Positions 1-8,140 of a stretch of 64,000 nucleotides of DNA are shown piece by piece (within the stretch, counting starts at the first letter, position 1; each line of letters opens with the position of its first letter). Source of the DNA: an uncultured Clostridium sp. (GTDB taxonomy: Bacteria; Bacillota; Clostridia; Lachnospirales; Lachnospiraceae). Below the pieces are notes generated by a model, which had not been told where the DNA came from, made no database searches, and saw only the letters and a program-made list of their open reading frames with translations. The translations under genes and the position numbers were made by a program. The DNA lies in NCBI GenBank assembly GCA_937885015.1, contig CALAAS010000054.1, positions 16,706 through 80,705 of the forward strand, read 5' to 3'.

Positions 1-824
1 TTTACAAGACCCGCCCCAGTGCGATAGGCTGCCAGAGCGCTTAGATATGCCGCTCCGCACATCCCTTCTGAACCGGCCACAACCAGCACCCTTCCATACG
101 TTCCCTTATGGGAATCTTTCTGTCTTTCTGGAATCCGGTTTCCATCTTCCACACCCGGTGCAAAATAGCGAGGACCGCCATAGCCGTCATAGGCCGGAAA
201 GCCGATATCTGCCACTTCCACCCGGCCGCAGAAACTGCGCCCGGGATAAAAACACATTCCCACCTTCTCAAATCCAAAGGTCACTGTCAGATCAGCTTTT
301 ACTGCCCGGCCAAGCACGGCCCCCGTCTCCCCGCTGATCCCGGAAGGAATATCTACCGCCACCGTAAAGCGCGGCTTTATCCGATCCAGATCTTCCATAG
401 CCGCCGCAAATACACCGGCAACATCCCGGTCTAATCCCACGCCAAACAGAGCATCCACCACCACATCAAAGGATACATCCGACTGCCGGCCCCACTCAAT
501 AACAGGAACGCCCAGCTTCCGATCAATGGCAATCTGCTGTTCCATTTCCCGGGTCCACCTGTCTTTCTGTCCGACTGTTGCCACGGTTACTGAAATCCCG
601 CGAAGAAAAAGAATACGCCCCAGTGCTGCTCCGTCGGCTCCGTTATTTCCTGTTCCGCAGAGAATCAGCACCCGATCTTTCATCAGTCCTCTCTGTTGTG
701 CTTCCATGGCATCTGCCACGGCCAGCGCCGCCCGTTCCATCAGCACCAGCGAAGGAATACCAATTACTTCAATTCCATGGTAATCGATCTCCTTCATCTG
801 CTTTCCCGTTACCAGCCTTCTCAC
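1..824 (-). CDS. nnr: Bifunctional NAD(P)HX epimerase/dehydratase, 3' end cut by window
   Basis: Repairs hydrated NAD(P)H: the N-terminal epimerase interconverts the R and S forms of NAD(P)HX and the C-terminal kinase-like domain dehydrates the S form. About 274 codons are present, running off the left edge. The epimerase domain is complete, with the motif GTGNNGADG near residue 50 and VDIPSGI near 150; the dehydratase domain begins with KGTYGRVLVVAGS just before the edge. I chose the GTG start at 824, whose GTGA overlaps the acpS stop. This start gives the expected N-terminus (VTGKQMKEID) and tight coupling to acpS, an arrangement common in Firmicutes. Confidence 0.93.
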   Translation of the reverse strand, partial: MRRLVTGKQMKEIDYHGIEVIGIPSLVLMERAALAVADAMEAQQRGLMKDRVLILCGTGNNGADGAALGRILFLRGISVTVATVGQKDRWTREMEQQIAIDRKLGVPVIEWGRQSDVSFDVVVDALFGVGLDRDVAGVFAAAMEDLDRIKPRFTVAVDIPSGISGETGAVLGRAVKADLTVTFGFEKVGMCFYPGRSFCGRVEVADIGFPAYDGYGGPRYFAPGVEDGNRIPERQKDSHKGTYGRVLVVAGSEGMCGAAYLSALAAYRTGAGLV

Positions 825-1189
825 TGCACATCCCCCTCTCCCACCGCAAAGGCTGACGCCATGCGGTCTGTATTCGTAATCGATACATGAATCGTCCGGA
901 TTCCAAGTTCCCCGGCCGTCTTTTTTGCCTCCCCGTGAAGCCGGACAAACGGTTTTCCAAGATCGTCCCGCAAAACCTCAATCTCCCCTGGACCAAAGGT
1001 GCGAAATCCTGTCCCAAATACCTTAGACACCGCTTCTTTGACGGCAAAATCGCCGGCCAGCCGGGAAACACGTCCCCCGGCCTGCCGGCGTTCCTCTTCT
1101 GTGTATACACGCGACAAAAAAGCCTCTTTTTCACAGGCTCTCTTAATCCGCTCTATCTCAATCAAATCTGTTCCAACTCCGATTATCAT
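821..1189 (-). CDS. acpS: Holo-[acyl-carrier-protein] synthase
   Basis: Transfers 4'-phosphopantetheine from CoA to the serine of apo-ACP for fatty acid synthesis. The 122-residue length is usual for AcpS. The N-terminal GVGTDLIEIERI carries the Mg-binding Asp, and FAVKEAVSKVFGTG is the second signature with the Glu and Lys. The frame extends upstream, but the ATG at 1189 is chosen because the family starts with this motif and because it overlaps the rex stop as ATGA. The 3' end overlaps the nnr GTG by four bases. It is therefore the middle gene of a rex-acpS-nnr operon. Confidence 0.95.
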   Translation of the reverse strand: MIIGVGTDLIEIERIKRACEKEAFLSRVYTEEERRQAGGRVSRLAGDFAVKEAVSKVFGTGFRTFGPGEIEVLRDDLGKPFVRLHGEAKKTAGELGIRTIHVSITNTDRMASAFAVGEGDVQ

Positions 1190-1893
1190 GCCTTTGTCCC
1201 GGACACCTTTGTTTTTTCCTGGTTTTCCTTCCTGCTCTCCATCTCTTTCTGATCCTGCATGTTGCAAACCCGATAAGAAAGGCGCATTAAGCTTTCCGAC
1301 AAATGTACGTTCTCCACGACCACATCATCCGGCACCTGCAGATCCGTATGGGCAAAATTCCAGATTGCCTTGATACCAGCCTTCACCAGCCGATCTGCAA
1401 TTTCCGGTGCTTTTGACTTCGGAATTGTAAGAGCGGCAATCTGCACCTCATTATCTTTGATGAACTGCTCCAGATCCTCAATCCCGCGAATCTCCACCCC
1501 GCGAACCACCAGTCCCACCAGGCGCGGATTCACATCAAACATCCCTTTTATTATAAAACCACGGCGCTCAAAATTCGTATAATTGGCAATGGCCTGCCCC
1601 AGATTTCCAGCTCCAATGATAATCAGGTTATGCTGTCGGTCGATTCCCAGAATTCTGGCAATCTCCGCATACAGAAACTTGACATTGTATCCGTATCCCT
1701 GCTGGCCGAAGCCACCAAAATTATTTAAATCCTGTCGGATCTGAGAAGCTGTCACTTTCATTCTGACACTCAGATCACTGGAAGAAATTCTCTCGACGCC
1801 CTCTTCCATCAACTCCCCCAGGTAGCGATAGTATCTTGGCAGTCTCGAAATGACCGCTTTTGATATTTCTTTCTGTTCCACGGCTCTTCCCAA
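1186..1893 (-). CDS. rex: Redox-sensing transcriptional repressor Rex
   Basis: NADH/NAD+-responsive repressor that frees fermentative and respiratory genes when NADH rises. The 235 residues comprise an N-terminal winged helix (about 10-75, with SQIRQDLNNFGGFGQQGYGY) and a Rossmann domain with GAGNLG at 94-99. The C-terminus carries a charged tail (about 25 residues, rich in Glu and Lys) beyond the usual domain end. It is the first gene of the rex-acpS-nnr operon and is preceded by a near-consensus sigma-A promoter and a possible Rex operator at the start site, so it is probably autoregulated. Confidence 0.95.
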   Translation of the reverse strand: MGRAVEQKEISKAVISRLPRYYRYLGELMEEGVERISSSDLSVRMKVTASQIRQDLNNFGGFGQQGYGYNVKFLYAEIARILGIDRQHNLIIIGAGNLGQAIANYTNFERRGFIIKGMFDVNPRLVGLVVRGVEIRGIEDLEQFIKDNEVQIAALTIPKSKAPEIADRLVKAGIKAIWNFAHTDLQVPDDVVVENVHLSESLMRLSYRVCNMQDQKEMESRKENQEKTKVSGTKA

Positions 1894-1900
1894 ACCTCCT

Positions 1901-1918
1901 CTGTTAAATTAAAAACAC
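1901..1918. promoter_or_regulatory. Possible Rex operator (autoregulation)
   Basis: On the minus strand the 18 bases read GTGTTTTTAATTTAACAG. Compared with the Rex consensus TTGTTAA-N4-TTAACAA, the right half matches six of seven and the left half four of seven, with correct spacing. The site lies at about +1 to +19 of the rex transcript predicted from the adjacent promoter, the expected place for autorepression. The match is partial, so this is inference. Confidence 0.35.
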
Positions 1919-1925
1919 TGTATTT

Positions 1926-1953
1926 ATTATATCATATGTCAAATTATTGTCAA
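1926..1953 (-). promoter_or_regulatory. Promoter of rex-acpS-nnr
   Basis: The -35 TTGACA (1948-1953) and -10 TATAAT (1926-1931) are both perfect, with a 16-base spacer. This places the start about 25 bases upstream of the rex ATG. Confidence 0.75.
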
Positions 1954-1995
1954 ATAATTTTCATAAACGCCCACCGTCCAAATCCCCTCCATGCC

Positions 1996-2024
1996 TTGAA
2001 AACCGCCTGATTTTATACTATAAT
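1996..2024 (+). promoter_or_regulatory. Promoter of the ABC-F gene
   Basis: The -35 TTGAAA (1996-2001) and -10 TATAAT (2019-2024) are separated by 17 bases, 50 bases upstream of the ATG at 2074, which has an AGGAGG site. It is divergent from the rex promoter. Confidence 0.7.
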
Positions 2025-2073
2025 AGACGGCGGTATTCGGTTATTTTTTCACAAACCGCACAGGAGGACGATC

Positions 2074-4029
2074 ATGATTTTATCTTGCAGCAACATCACG
2101 AAATCCTTTGGTACGGATTCGATTTTAAAGAACGTATCATTTCACATAGAAGAACACGAAAAAGCAGCGATTGTCGGAATTAACGGAGCCGGCAAATCCA
2201 CCCTGCTGAAAATCATAGTGGGGGAACTGGCTCCCGACGAGGGAACCGTAACCATATCCCGCGGAAAAACACTGGGATATCTGGCTCAGCATCAGGATAT
2301 TCGCGGCGATGCCACCATCTATGACGAACTTCTGGAAGTCAAACGCCCGATTCTGGAAATGGAGCAGTCCATCCGTGCACTGGAACAGGATATGAAAACA
2401 GCAAAGGGCGACACTCTGAACAGCCTGCTGGAGACCTACAGCCGGCTGAATCACCAGTTTGATCTCCTGAACGGCTATGCCTGGCAAAGCGAGATCACCG
2501 GCGTGCTAAAAGGACTTGGATTTACAGAAGAGGAATTTTCAAAACGCATCTCGGAACTGTCCGGCGGCCAGAAAACGCGAGTATCTCTCGGGAAGCTGCT
2601 GCTGTCAAAGCCCGATATTATCCTTTTGGACGAGCCCACCAACCATCTGGACATGGAATCCATCGCCTGGCTGGAAACCTACCTGATGAACTATGCCGGC
2701 ACTGTCGTCATCGTAGCCCACGATCGCTATTTTCTGGACCGAATCGTCACAAAGGTGGTAGAACTGGACAATGGGAACGCCACCTCTTTCCTCGGCAATT
2801 ACACTTCCTACAGTGAAAAAAAGGCTCTGTTGCGGGCCAGCATCCTGAAGGCTTACTTAAACCAGCAGCAGGAAATCCGCCGCCAGGAGGAGGTCATCAC
2901 AAAGCTGCGCTCCTTTAACCGGGAAAAATCCATAAAACGGGCGGAAAGCCGTGAAAAGCTCCTCTCCAAAATGGAGGTTCTGGAAAAACCGACGGAGCAG
3001 AGCGATGCCATGCATATTACCTTGGAACCCTGTATAACCAGCGGAAATGATGTGCTGACCGTCCGCGGCCTTGCCAAGGGTTTCGACGGAGTCACACTTT
3101 TTTCCAATCTGGATTTTGATATCCGCCGCGGCGAGCGCATTGCCATTATCGGCAGCAACGGCACCGGCAAAACTACGATTCTAAAAATCCTCAATGGAAT
3201 TCTGGAGCCGGACGCCGGGGAAATCCGGATCGGCTCCAAGGTACATATCGGCTACTACGATCAGGAACATCAGGTCCTGCACATGGATAAAACGCTTTTT
3301 GAGGAGCTGCAGGATACCTATCCAGACATGAACAATACCCAGATCCGCAACGTCCTGGCCGCCTTCCTGTTTACCGGCGATGATGTTTTCAAACGTATCC
3401 GCGATCTGAGCGGCGGCGAGCGGGGCCGTGTCTCTCTGGCCAAGCTGATGCTGTCAGAGGCAAATTTTCTGATCCTGGATGAGCCTACCAACCACCTGGA
3501 TATTACCTCCAAGGAAATCCTGGAGCAGGCTCTGACCCATTACACCGGAACTGTACTTTACGTATCCCATGACCGGTATTTCATCAATAAAACTGCCACC
3601 CGGATTCTGGATCTGAAAATGGGGACACTCCTCAATTACATCGGAAATTACGACTACTATCTGGAGAAACATGAGGCCATGGAGGCTCTGGAGGCCGCTT
3701 CCCAGGCCGGGAGGGATCGAAAAAATGCCAGCAATTCCTGTCAAGAGTCCTATCCAGATGCTGCGCCCGATACAGCATCTGCAGAAAAACTGGACTGGAA
3801 ACAGCAGAAAGAAGAGCAGGCCCGCCTCCGGAAACGCCAGAATGAATTGAAACGCGTTGAGGAAGAAATCCATTCCCTGGAAACCCGCGATCAGGAAATC
3901 GATGCCTTACTCTGTGAGGAATCGGTTTTTTCCGATGTGGAAAAGCTGCTGGATTTAAATCGGGAAAAAGAAACGCTTCAGGCCAAACTGGAGGATTTAT
4001 ACGAAAAATGGGAAGAACTGGCCGAATAA
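2074..4029 (+). CDS. ABC-F family ATPase (ribosome-associated, Uup/YdiF-like)
   Basis: A soluble twin-ATPase ABC protein without membrane segments; ABC-F proteins act on ribosomes, as translation factors or antibiotic-protection factors. In 651 residues, the first ATPase has GINGAGKS at 35-42, LSGGQKTR from 162 and LLDEPTNH near 184. The second has GSNGTGKT at 360-367, LSGGER near 445 and another LDEPTNHLD. A charged linker lies between them (about 250-310). The C-terminal 85 residues are a Glu/Lys/Arg-rich coiled coil as in Uup and YdiF. It is monocistronic, with its own promoter and a terminator overlapping its stop. Whether it confers antibiotic resistance cannot be told from sequence; a housekeeping role is more likely. 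Confidence 0.92.
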   Translation: MILSCSNITKSFGTDSILKNVSFHIEEHEKAAIVGINGAGKSTLLKIIVGELAPDEGTVTISRGKTLGYLAQHQDIRGDATIYDELLEVKRPILEMEQSIRALEQDMKTAKGDTLNSLLETYSRLNHQFDLLNGYAWQSEITGVLKGLGFTEEEFSKRISELSGGQKTRVSLGKLLLSKPDIILLDEPTNHLDMESIAWLETYLMNYAGTVVIVAHDRYFLDRIVTKVVELDNGNATSFLGNYTSYSEKKALLRASILKAYLNQQQEIRRQEEVITKLRSFNREKSIKRAESREKLLSKMEVLEKPTEQSDAMHITLEPCITSGNDVLTVRGLAKGFDGVTLFSNLDFDIRRGERIAIIGSNGTGKTTILKILNGILEPDAGEIRIGSKVHIGYYDQEHQVLHMDKTLFEELQDTYPDMNNTQIRNVLAAFLFTGDDVFKRIRDLSGGERGRVSLAKLMLSEANFLILDEPTNHLDITSKEILEQALTHYTGTVLYVSHDRYFINKTATRILDLKMGTLLNYIGNYDYYLEKHEAMEALEAASQAGRDRKNASNSCQESYPDAAPDTASAEKLDWKQQKEEQARLRKRQNELKRVEEEIHSLETRDQEIDALLCEESVFSDVEKLLDLNREKETLQAKLEDLYEKWEELAE

Positions 4030-4050
4030 AGGCCGGTTTTTCCCATTTTA
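4005..4050 (+). terminator. Terminator overlapping the ABC-F stop codon
   Basis: AAAATGGGAA...GGCC pairs with GGCC...TTCCCATTTT around a loop that holds the TAA stop. The stem is nearly 20 bp with two mismatches and ends in a T-rich tail. Confidence 0.6.
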
Positions 4051-4085
4051 TGCGATTCCGTTTTATATTCTCCTGTCCATCCTGA

Positions 4086-5303
4086 TCAGGATTTTTCCCT
4101 GTCCTTTGCCGGCCCCACGTGCCGGCCCACATCCGGATCCGAAGCCGGCCCATTTCCCTCCGGTACCATCAGGGGATCATCATCCATCAGAAGATCCTCT
4201 CCCTCTCCCGGTTTCTGACCTTCCCGGTCAAACCCCAGCTCCGTCTGAATCAGCCGATACCGCTCTGGACTTTCCTCCCGGATCGTCCTTCGCACCTCCT
4301 CCTGACACAGCGACTCGAACAGATGGCCAAATACCATCTCCGGCTTTTCATCAAAGTAGCCGGGCAGAGGCTGTATCAGTCCACTGTCTGCCACATGATC
4401 TTCCAGTTCTAAAAGAAGCTGCTCCGCCCTGTCCTCACCCAGACACCCTGCCGCAAACTCCCCAAAGGCCATGGCCAGACAATCCGGATTTGTGAATTTG
4501 ATTTTCTTATAATTGGGATCCACATCATACCGAACGTAATAAATCCCCTGCTCTGTTGCCGGAGCGGAAAAATATGATTTATCCGTATAAAACATCAGCT
4601 CCCATCCATCCTCCGCAAACTGCCGGATCCATTCCCGTGGAATCCCGGCCATGGCCGCCGTAATCCGCTCCCGCTCTTCGGCTGACGGTTTCCGTTTTCC
4701 CTGAATGACGATATCATGTTCCCGGTCTTTAAGGCCGTTTTCATCGTAATAATTCAGCTCCACGTACTGATTGGACGCCATCTGGCCATTCTCATAAAAA
4801 TAATATTTGTGACCGCTGACCATACGGAACCCCTCATGATACATCTCCCCCCGGGAGTTAAACCAGTACCAGGCATCTCCCCCCTGGTGCCACCCTTTTT
4901 TCAGAGCTCCATCTTCCTCCGCAAAATACCAGATGTCCTCATCCCCGTCATAGGCCCACCCGGTGGCCATAACGCCGTTTCCTCCAAAAAAATAATACTT
5001 CGGCCCTATATGCTGAACACCATGCTCCATATAACCGTCACGGCTGAAATAATACCATTTTCCCTGATCCTGAAGCCAGGATTTTTCCAGATATGTTCCG
5101 TCCGAAAGCATATACTGCCAGTCCTCTCCGTCTCCAACCCACTCTCCCTCTATGGAGGGGCCGCTTACCTCCGCTGTATTTTCCGGCTCCGAGGCTGAAA
5201 CGCTTTCCGATCCTGTCATAAGAGCAGAAGCCTGTACCGTCTGACTCATCAATACCACCAGAAGACAGGCTGCCACCGTGGCGGTTCTTTTTTCCTCCTG
5301 CAC
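4086..5303 (-). CDS. Secreted cell-wall-binding repeat protein, C-terminal domain unknown
   Basis: A 405-residue exported protein: the hydrophobic segment after MQEEKRTATV is a signal peptide ending near ASA (27). Residues of about 60-195 contain four to five choline-binding-type repeats with the pattern W-Y-x-F-x-x-x-G-x-M/L-x-x-G-W, which usually tether proteins to the wall. The C-terminal half (about 200-370) has no motif I recognise; it is rich in Glu and aromatic residues and lacks HExxH or another obvious catalytic signature. The tail is acidic and Pro/Gly rich. I chose the GTG at 5303 because GGGGG lies seven bases upstream and it gives a clean signal peptide. Two further repeat proteins lie at 32.5 and 40.7 kb. 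Confidence 0.8.
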   Translation of the reverse strand: MQEEKRTATVAACLLVVLMSQTVQASALMTGSESVSASEPENTAEVSGPSIEGEWVGDGEDWQYMLSDGTYLEKSWLQDQGKWYYFSRDGYMEHGVQHIGPKYYFFGGNGVMATGWAYDGDEDIWYFAEEDGALKKGWHQGGDAWYWFNSRGEMYHEGFRMVSGHKYYFYENGQMASNQYVELNYYDENGLKDREHDIVIQGKRKPSAEERERITAAMAGIPREWIRQFAEDGWELMFYTDKSYFSAPATEQGIYYVRYDVDPNYKKIKFTNPDCLAMAFGEFAAGCLGEDRAEQLLLELEDHVADSGLIQPLPGYFDEKPEMVFGHLFESLCQEEVRRTIREESPERYRLIQTELGFDREGQKPGEGEDLLMDDDPLMVPEGNGPASDPDVGRHVGPAKDREKS

Positions 5304-5437
5304 CAGGCATCCCCCTCTCTTTCACAGATTTTCATGCCAGATCCATGTACGTTCCAAACTTTTATGTCTATTTTATCGCAGCCCTGAAAAAAAGTATAGG
5401 AAAATTTTCTTACATTATCTTACAGTTCCGCCAAAAC

Positions 5438-5466
5438 TTGCAATGCCGCTTTTTTTGTGATATGGT
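5438..5466 (+). promoter_or_regulatory. Possible promoter of the small membrane protein gene
   Basis: The -35 TTGCAA and -10 TATGGT are separated by 17 bases; each hexamer matches consensus at four of six. It lies 43 bases upstream of the ATG at 5510. Confidence 0.4.
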
Positions 5467-5509
5467 AGATTTCATATAATATCAAACATGGAACGAGGTG
5501 CCTTCTGTC

Positions 5510-5701
5510 ATGAAACATAAACGCCTTCTGGCTCTGGCTGCCGTCATTCTGATTTTCCTTCTCTACGCGGGTGCACTGGTGCTGTCCTTTTTCCACAGTC
5601 CTCTGGCAGAAAGCCTCCTTCTGGCTGCCATGTTCTGCACCGTCGTCGTTCCTGGAATTCTTTACGGCTATGCCATTGTACTGAAACATTTTCAAAAATG
5701 A
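5510..5701 (+). CDS. Small two-helix membrane protein, function unknown
   Basis: A 63-residue protein, MKHKRLLALA onward, with two hydrophobic stretches (about 6-27 and 36-56) joined by a short polar turn and ending in KHFQK. It is probably an integral membrane protein with both ends on the same side. I chose the ATG at 5510, with GAGG about 11 bases upstream; a GTG at 5498 in the same frame would add four residues but overlaps that site. A strong bidirectional terminator follows within 15 bases, so it is a single-gene unit. I do not recognise a family with a known function. Confidence 0.65.
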   Translation: MKHKRLLALAAVILIFLLYAGALVLSFFHSPLAESLLLAAMFCTVVVPGILYGYAIVLKHFQK

Positions 5702-5711
5702 ACGATTCCTT

Positions 5712-5754
5712 AAAAAGAGGGGGCTGCAAACTGGTTTTGCAGTCCCCTCTTTTT
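5712..5754. terminator. Bidirectional terminator between small membrane gene and purA
   Basis: AAAAAGAGGGGGCTGCAAA pairs with TTTTGCAG-CCCCTCTTTTT around a short loop. Runs of five T on both strands allow it to end the small gene (+) and purA (-). Confidence 0.85.
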
Positions 5755-5820
5755 CCCGTTTTCTACGGAACACCACAGTCCCCGGCTGTCTCTGTCTCTA
5801 TCCTTCAGCATCCCGAACTC

Positions 5821-7098
5821 TTATCTGAAAATAATCTCATCACGCCCCGGACCATTGGACACCATGGTAATCGGCACGCCGATCTCCTCTTCAATCGCCT
5901 CGATATAGGCACGGCACTCCGTCGGAAGCTCTTCATACCGCCGGATTCCCCGGATGTCACATTTCCAGCCCGGCAGTTTCCGGTACACGGGTTTTGCCCT
6001 GTCAAGCTTCCATGTTACAGGAAAATCCTTCACAATTTCGCCGTCAATCTCATAACCCACACAAATAGAAAGCTCATTCAGATATCCCAGCACATCCAGC
6101 ACCGTCAAAGCCACCTCTGTGGCACCCTGGATCCGGCATCCATATCGACTGGCCACCGCATCAAACCAGCCAACCCGGCGCGGACGGCCCGTGGTGGCGC
6201 CAAACTCTCCCTTATCTCCGCCCCGCCTTCTCAGTTCATCGGCTTCCTCTCCAAAAATCTCGCTGACAAAAGCTCCTGCCCCCACTGCACTGGAATAAGC
6301 TTTCACTACCGTCGTAATTTTCTGAATCTCATAGGGCGGGATTCCGGCACCAATGGCTCCATAGGCAGCCAGCGTGGAGGAAGAGGTTACCATGGGATAA
6401 ATCCCATGATCAGGATCCTTTAAAGACCCGAGCTGTCCCTCCAGAAGAATCTGTTTCCCCTGTCGAATTGCATCATACAGGTAAGATGACACATCACAGA
6501 CATAAGGCGCCACCATAGCCTTATACTCCATCAGCTGGGCAAACACCTCGTCCGGCACAAGCAGCGGCTTGTGATAGAGATGTTCAAAGAGCACATTTTT
6601 CACGGAACAAACCCTCTCTGCCTTTTCCCGCAGACTGGTTTCATCTTCAAACAGTTCACTGACCTGAAACCCAATCTTGGCATATTTATCAGAATAGAAG
6701 GGAGCAATTCCAGATTTGGTCGAGCCAAAGGACTGACCTCCCAGCCGTTCCTCTTCATACGTATCCAGCAGGACATGGTACGGCATCAAAATCTGTGCCC
6801 GGTCAGAGACCAGAATATGAGGCATGGGAACCCCCTGCTTTACCAACCCCTCCAGTTCTTTTACCAAAAACGGAATATTCAGTGCAACACCATTTCCAAT
6901 GATGCTGGTCGTATGGCTGTAAAACACCCCGGATGGCAGCAGGTGCAGGGCAAAACGACCATAATCATTGATGATTGTATGGCCTGCATTACTTCCTCCC
7001 TGAAACCGGATGATAATATCTGACTCCTTTGCCAGCATATCCGTTATTTTTCCTTTTCCCTCATCGCCCCAGTTGGCACCAACGATTGCTCTTACCAT
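5821..7098 (-). CDS. purA: Adenylosuccinate synthetase, divergent form
   Basis: First committed step from IMP to AMP: GTP-dependent ligation of aspartate to IMP. The 425 residues have the usual length. The catalytic GDEGKGK (11-17, Asp12) and NAGHT (38-41, His40) are intact, as are VTSS and the Arg-rich TTGRPRRVGW. Several otherwise conserved positions differ from the E. coli enzyme: the TTGRGIGP loop reads STKSGIAP (126-133), the dimer-contact Arg143 equivalent is Lys141, and EGAQG is EGQLG, placing Leu223 at the Gln224 position. It is probably still an active synthetase of a separate subfamily. It is the last gene of the purB-lysR-purA set, with a possible promoter of its own. Confidence 0.9.
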   Translation of the reverse strand: MVRAIVGANWGDEGKGKITDMLAKESDIIIRFQGGSNAGHTIINDYGRFALHLLPSGVFYSHTTSIIGNGVALNIPFLVKELEGLVKQGVPMPHILVSDRAQILMPYHVLLDTYEEERLGGQSFGSTKSGIAPFYSDKYAKIGFQVSELFEDETSLREKAERVCSVKNVLFEHLYHKPLLVPDEVFAQLMEYKAMVAPYVCDVSSYLYDAIRQGKQILLEGQLGSLKDPDHGIYPMVTSSSTLAAYGAIGAGIPPYEIQKITTVVKAYSSAVGAGAFVSEIFGEEADELRRRGGDKGEFGATTGRPRRVGWFDAVASRYGCRIQGATEVALTVLDVLGYLNELSICVGYEIDGEIVKDFPVTWKLDRAKPVYRKLPGWKCDIRGIRRYEELPTECRAYIEAIEEEIGVPITMVSNGPGRDEIIFR

Positions 7099-7145
7099 AT
7101 ATCATTTCCTCCCTGCGAAGAATCTTTGTACTTCTTTACCCGATT

Positions 7146-7174
7146 AGAATACACGAAAGCTTTACATAAGTAAA
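7146..7174 (-). promoter_or_regulatory. Possible regulated promoter of purA with overlapping palindrome
   Basis: On the minus strand TTTACT (7169-7174) and TATTCT (7146-7151) are spaced by 17 bases. The -35 lies inside the 5-4-5 palindrome TTTACATAAGTAAA (7161-7174), a plausible LysR-type site next to the lysR gene. Each hexamer matches consensus at four of six. Confidence 0.35.
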
Positions 7175-7207
7175 ATCAATAATATTTATGGGATAGATAA
7201 GTTAAAA

Positions 7208-8128
7208 TTATGCGTTGTCTGCAGCTTTCGTCTCCAGCTGAGCAAACAACAACGATGCAGCTGTGGACATGCAGGACTTTTCTGATGTGACGAGACAAAA
7301 TGACCTTGACGGCATACTCTCCTGAAACTTCAGCAAAAAAACATCTCCCTGGGCAATGGCATCCCTGGCGAATCCCTCCATCAGGCAGCCGATCCCCAGA
7401 TTGCGCCGGACAAACTGGACAATCATATCACTGGTGGCCAATTCAAATTCCGGCTCCAGCCGGATCCCCCGCTGCGACAGGCAGTCATCCATAAAACGGC
7501 GGGTGCTGGTATTTTTTTCCAAAAAAATGCAGGGGTACTGCTTCAGCTCTTCATAAGTGAGCCTGCGCCCCTCCAGAAGACTTCGAAATTTCGGTCCTGC
7601 AATAAAACAGTTTTCAATGGTGCATACCGGGATACTTCTGATCCCTGGAAGGCTCTCAAAGGGTGTGCTTACAATTCCGAAATCCAGACGGCCATCAGCC
7701 AGCACCCTGAGCGTTTCCGGTGTAGGACCGTTGGACACATGCACCTTGATTCCCGGATAAGTCTCGTGAAACCGCTCCAGATATGGCAGCAGATAAAACT
7801 GCAGCGTCATGTCACTGGCTCCGATGCGGATCTCTCCCGTCTCCAGATTCTGAATTCGCCGCAGCATAGCCTCCCCGTCATCCAGGAATTCAATCCCTTT
7901 TCGGACGTAGGAAAACAGGACCTCCCCTTCTTTCGTCAGCCGCACGCCCCGGGAGGTTCGAAGGAACAGACGGCAACCCAGTGCCCGCTCCAACTGACGC
8001 ACCGCCTGGCTGACCGCCGGCTGAGAAATGCAAAGCGCCTCTGCGGCGGCCGTAATGCCGCCACAAAGGCACACACTGTAAAATACCCGGTAATATTCCA
8101 GATTTATCTTTCCACAGCTTTCTTTCAT
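7208..8128 (-). CDS. LysR-family transcriptional regulator
   Basis: A 306-residue one-component regulator. The N-terminal winged helix (about 8-66) has the family pattern AAAEALCISQPAVSQAVRQLE with FLRTSRGVRLTKEG; the rest is a type 2 periplasmic-binding-like effector domain (about 90-295). It starts 12 bases after the purB stop and is followed by purA, so it sits inside the purine cluster and may control purA; the palindrome in the lysR-purA gap is a candidate site. The effector is unknown. The ATG at 8128 has AAAAGGAA seven bases upstream. Confidence 0.9.
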   Translation of the reverse strand: MKESCGKINLEYYRVFYSVCLCGGITAAAEALCISQPAVSQAVRQLERALGCRLFLRTSRGVRLTKEGEVLFSYVRKGIEFLDDGEAMLRRIQNLETGEIRIGASDMTLQFYLLPYLERFHETYPGIKVHVSNGPTPETLRVLADGRLDFGIVSTPFESLPGIRSIPVCTIENCFIAGPKFRSLLEGRRLTYEELKQYPCIFLEKNTSTRRFMDDCLSQRGIRLEPEFELATSDMIVQFVRRNLGIGCLMEGFARDAIAQGDVFLLKFQESMPSRSFCLVTSEKSCMSTAASLLFAQLETKAADNA

Positions 8129-8140
8129 GCTTCGTTCCTT

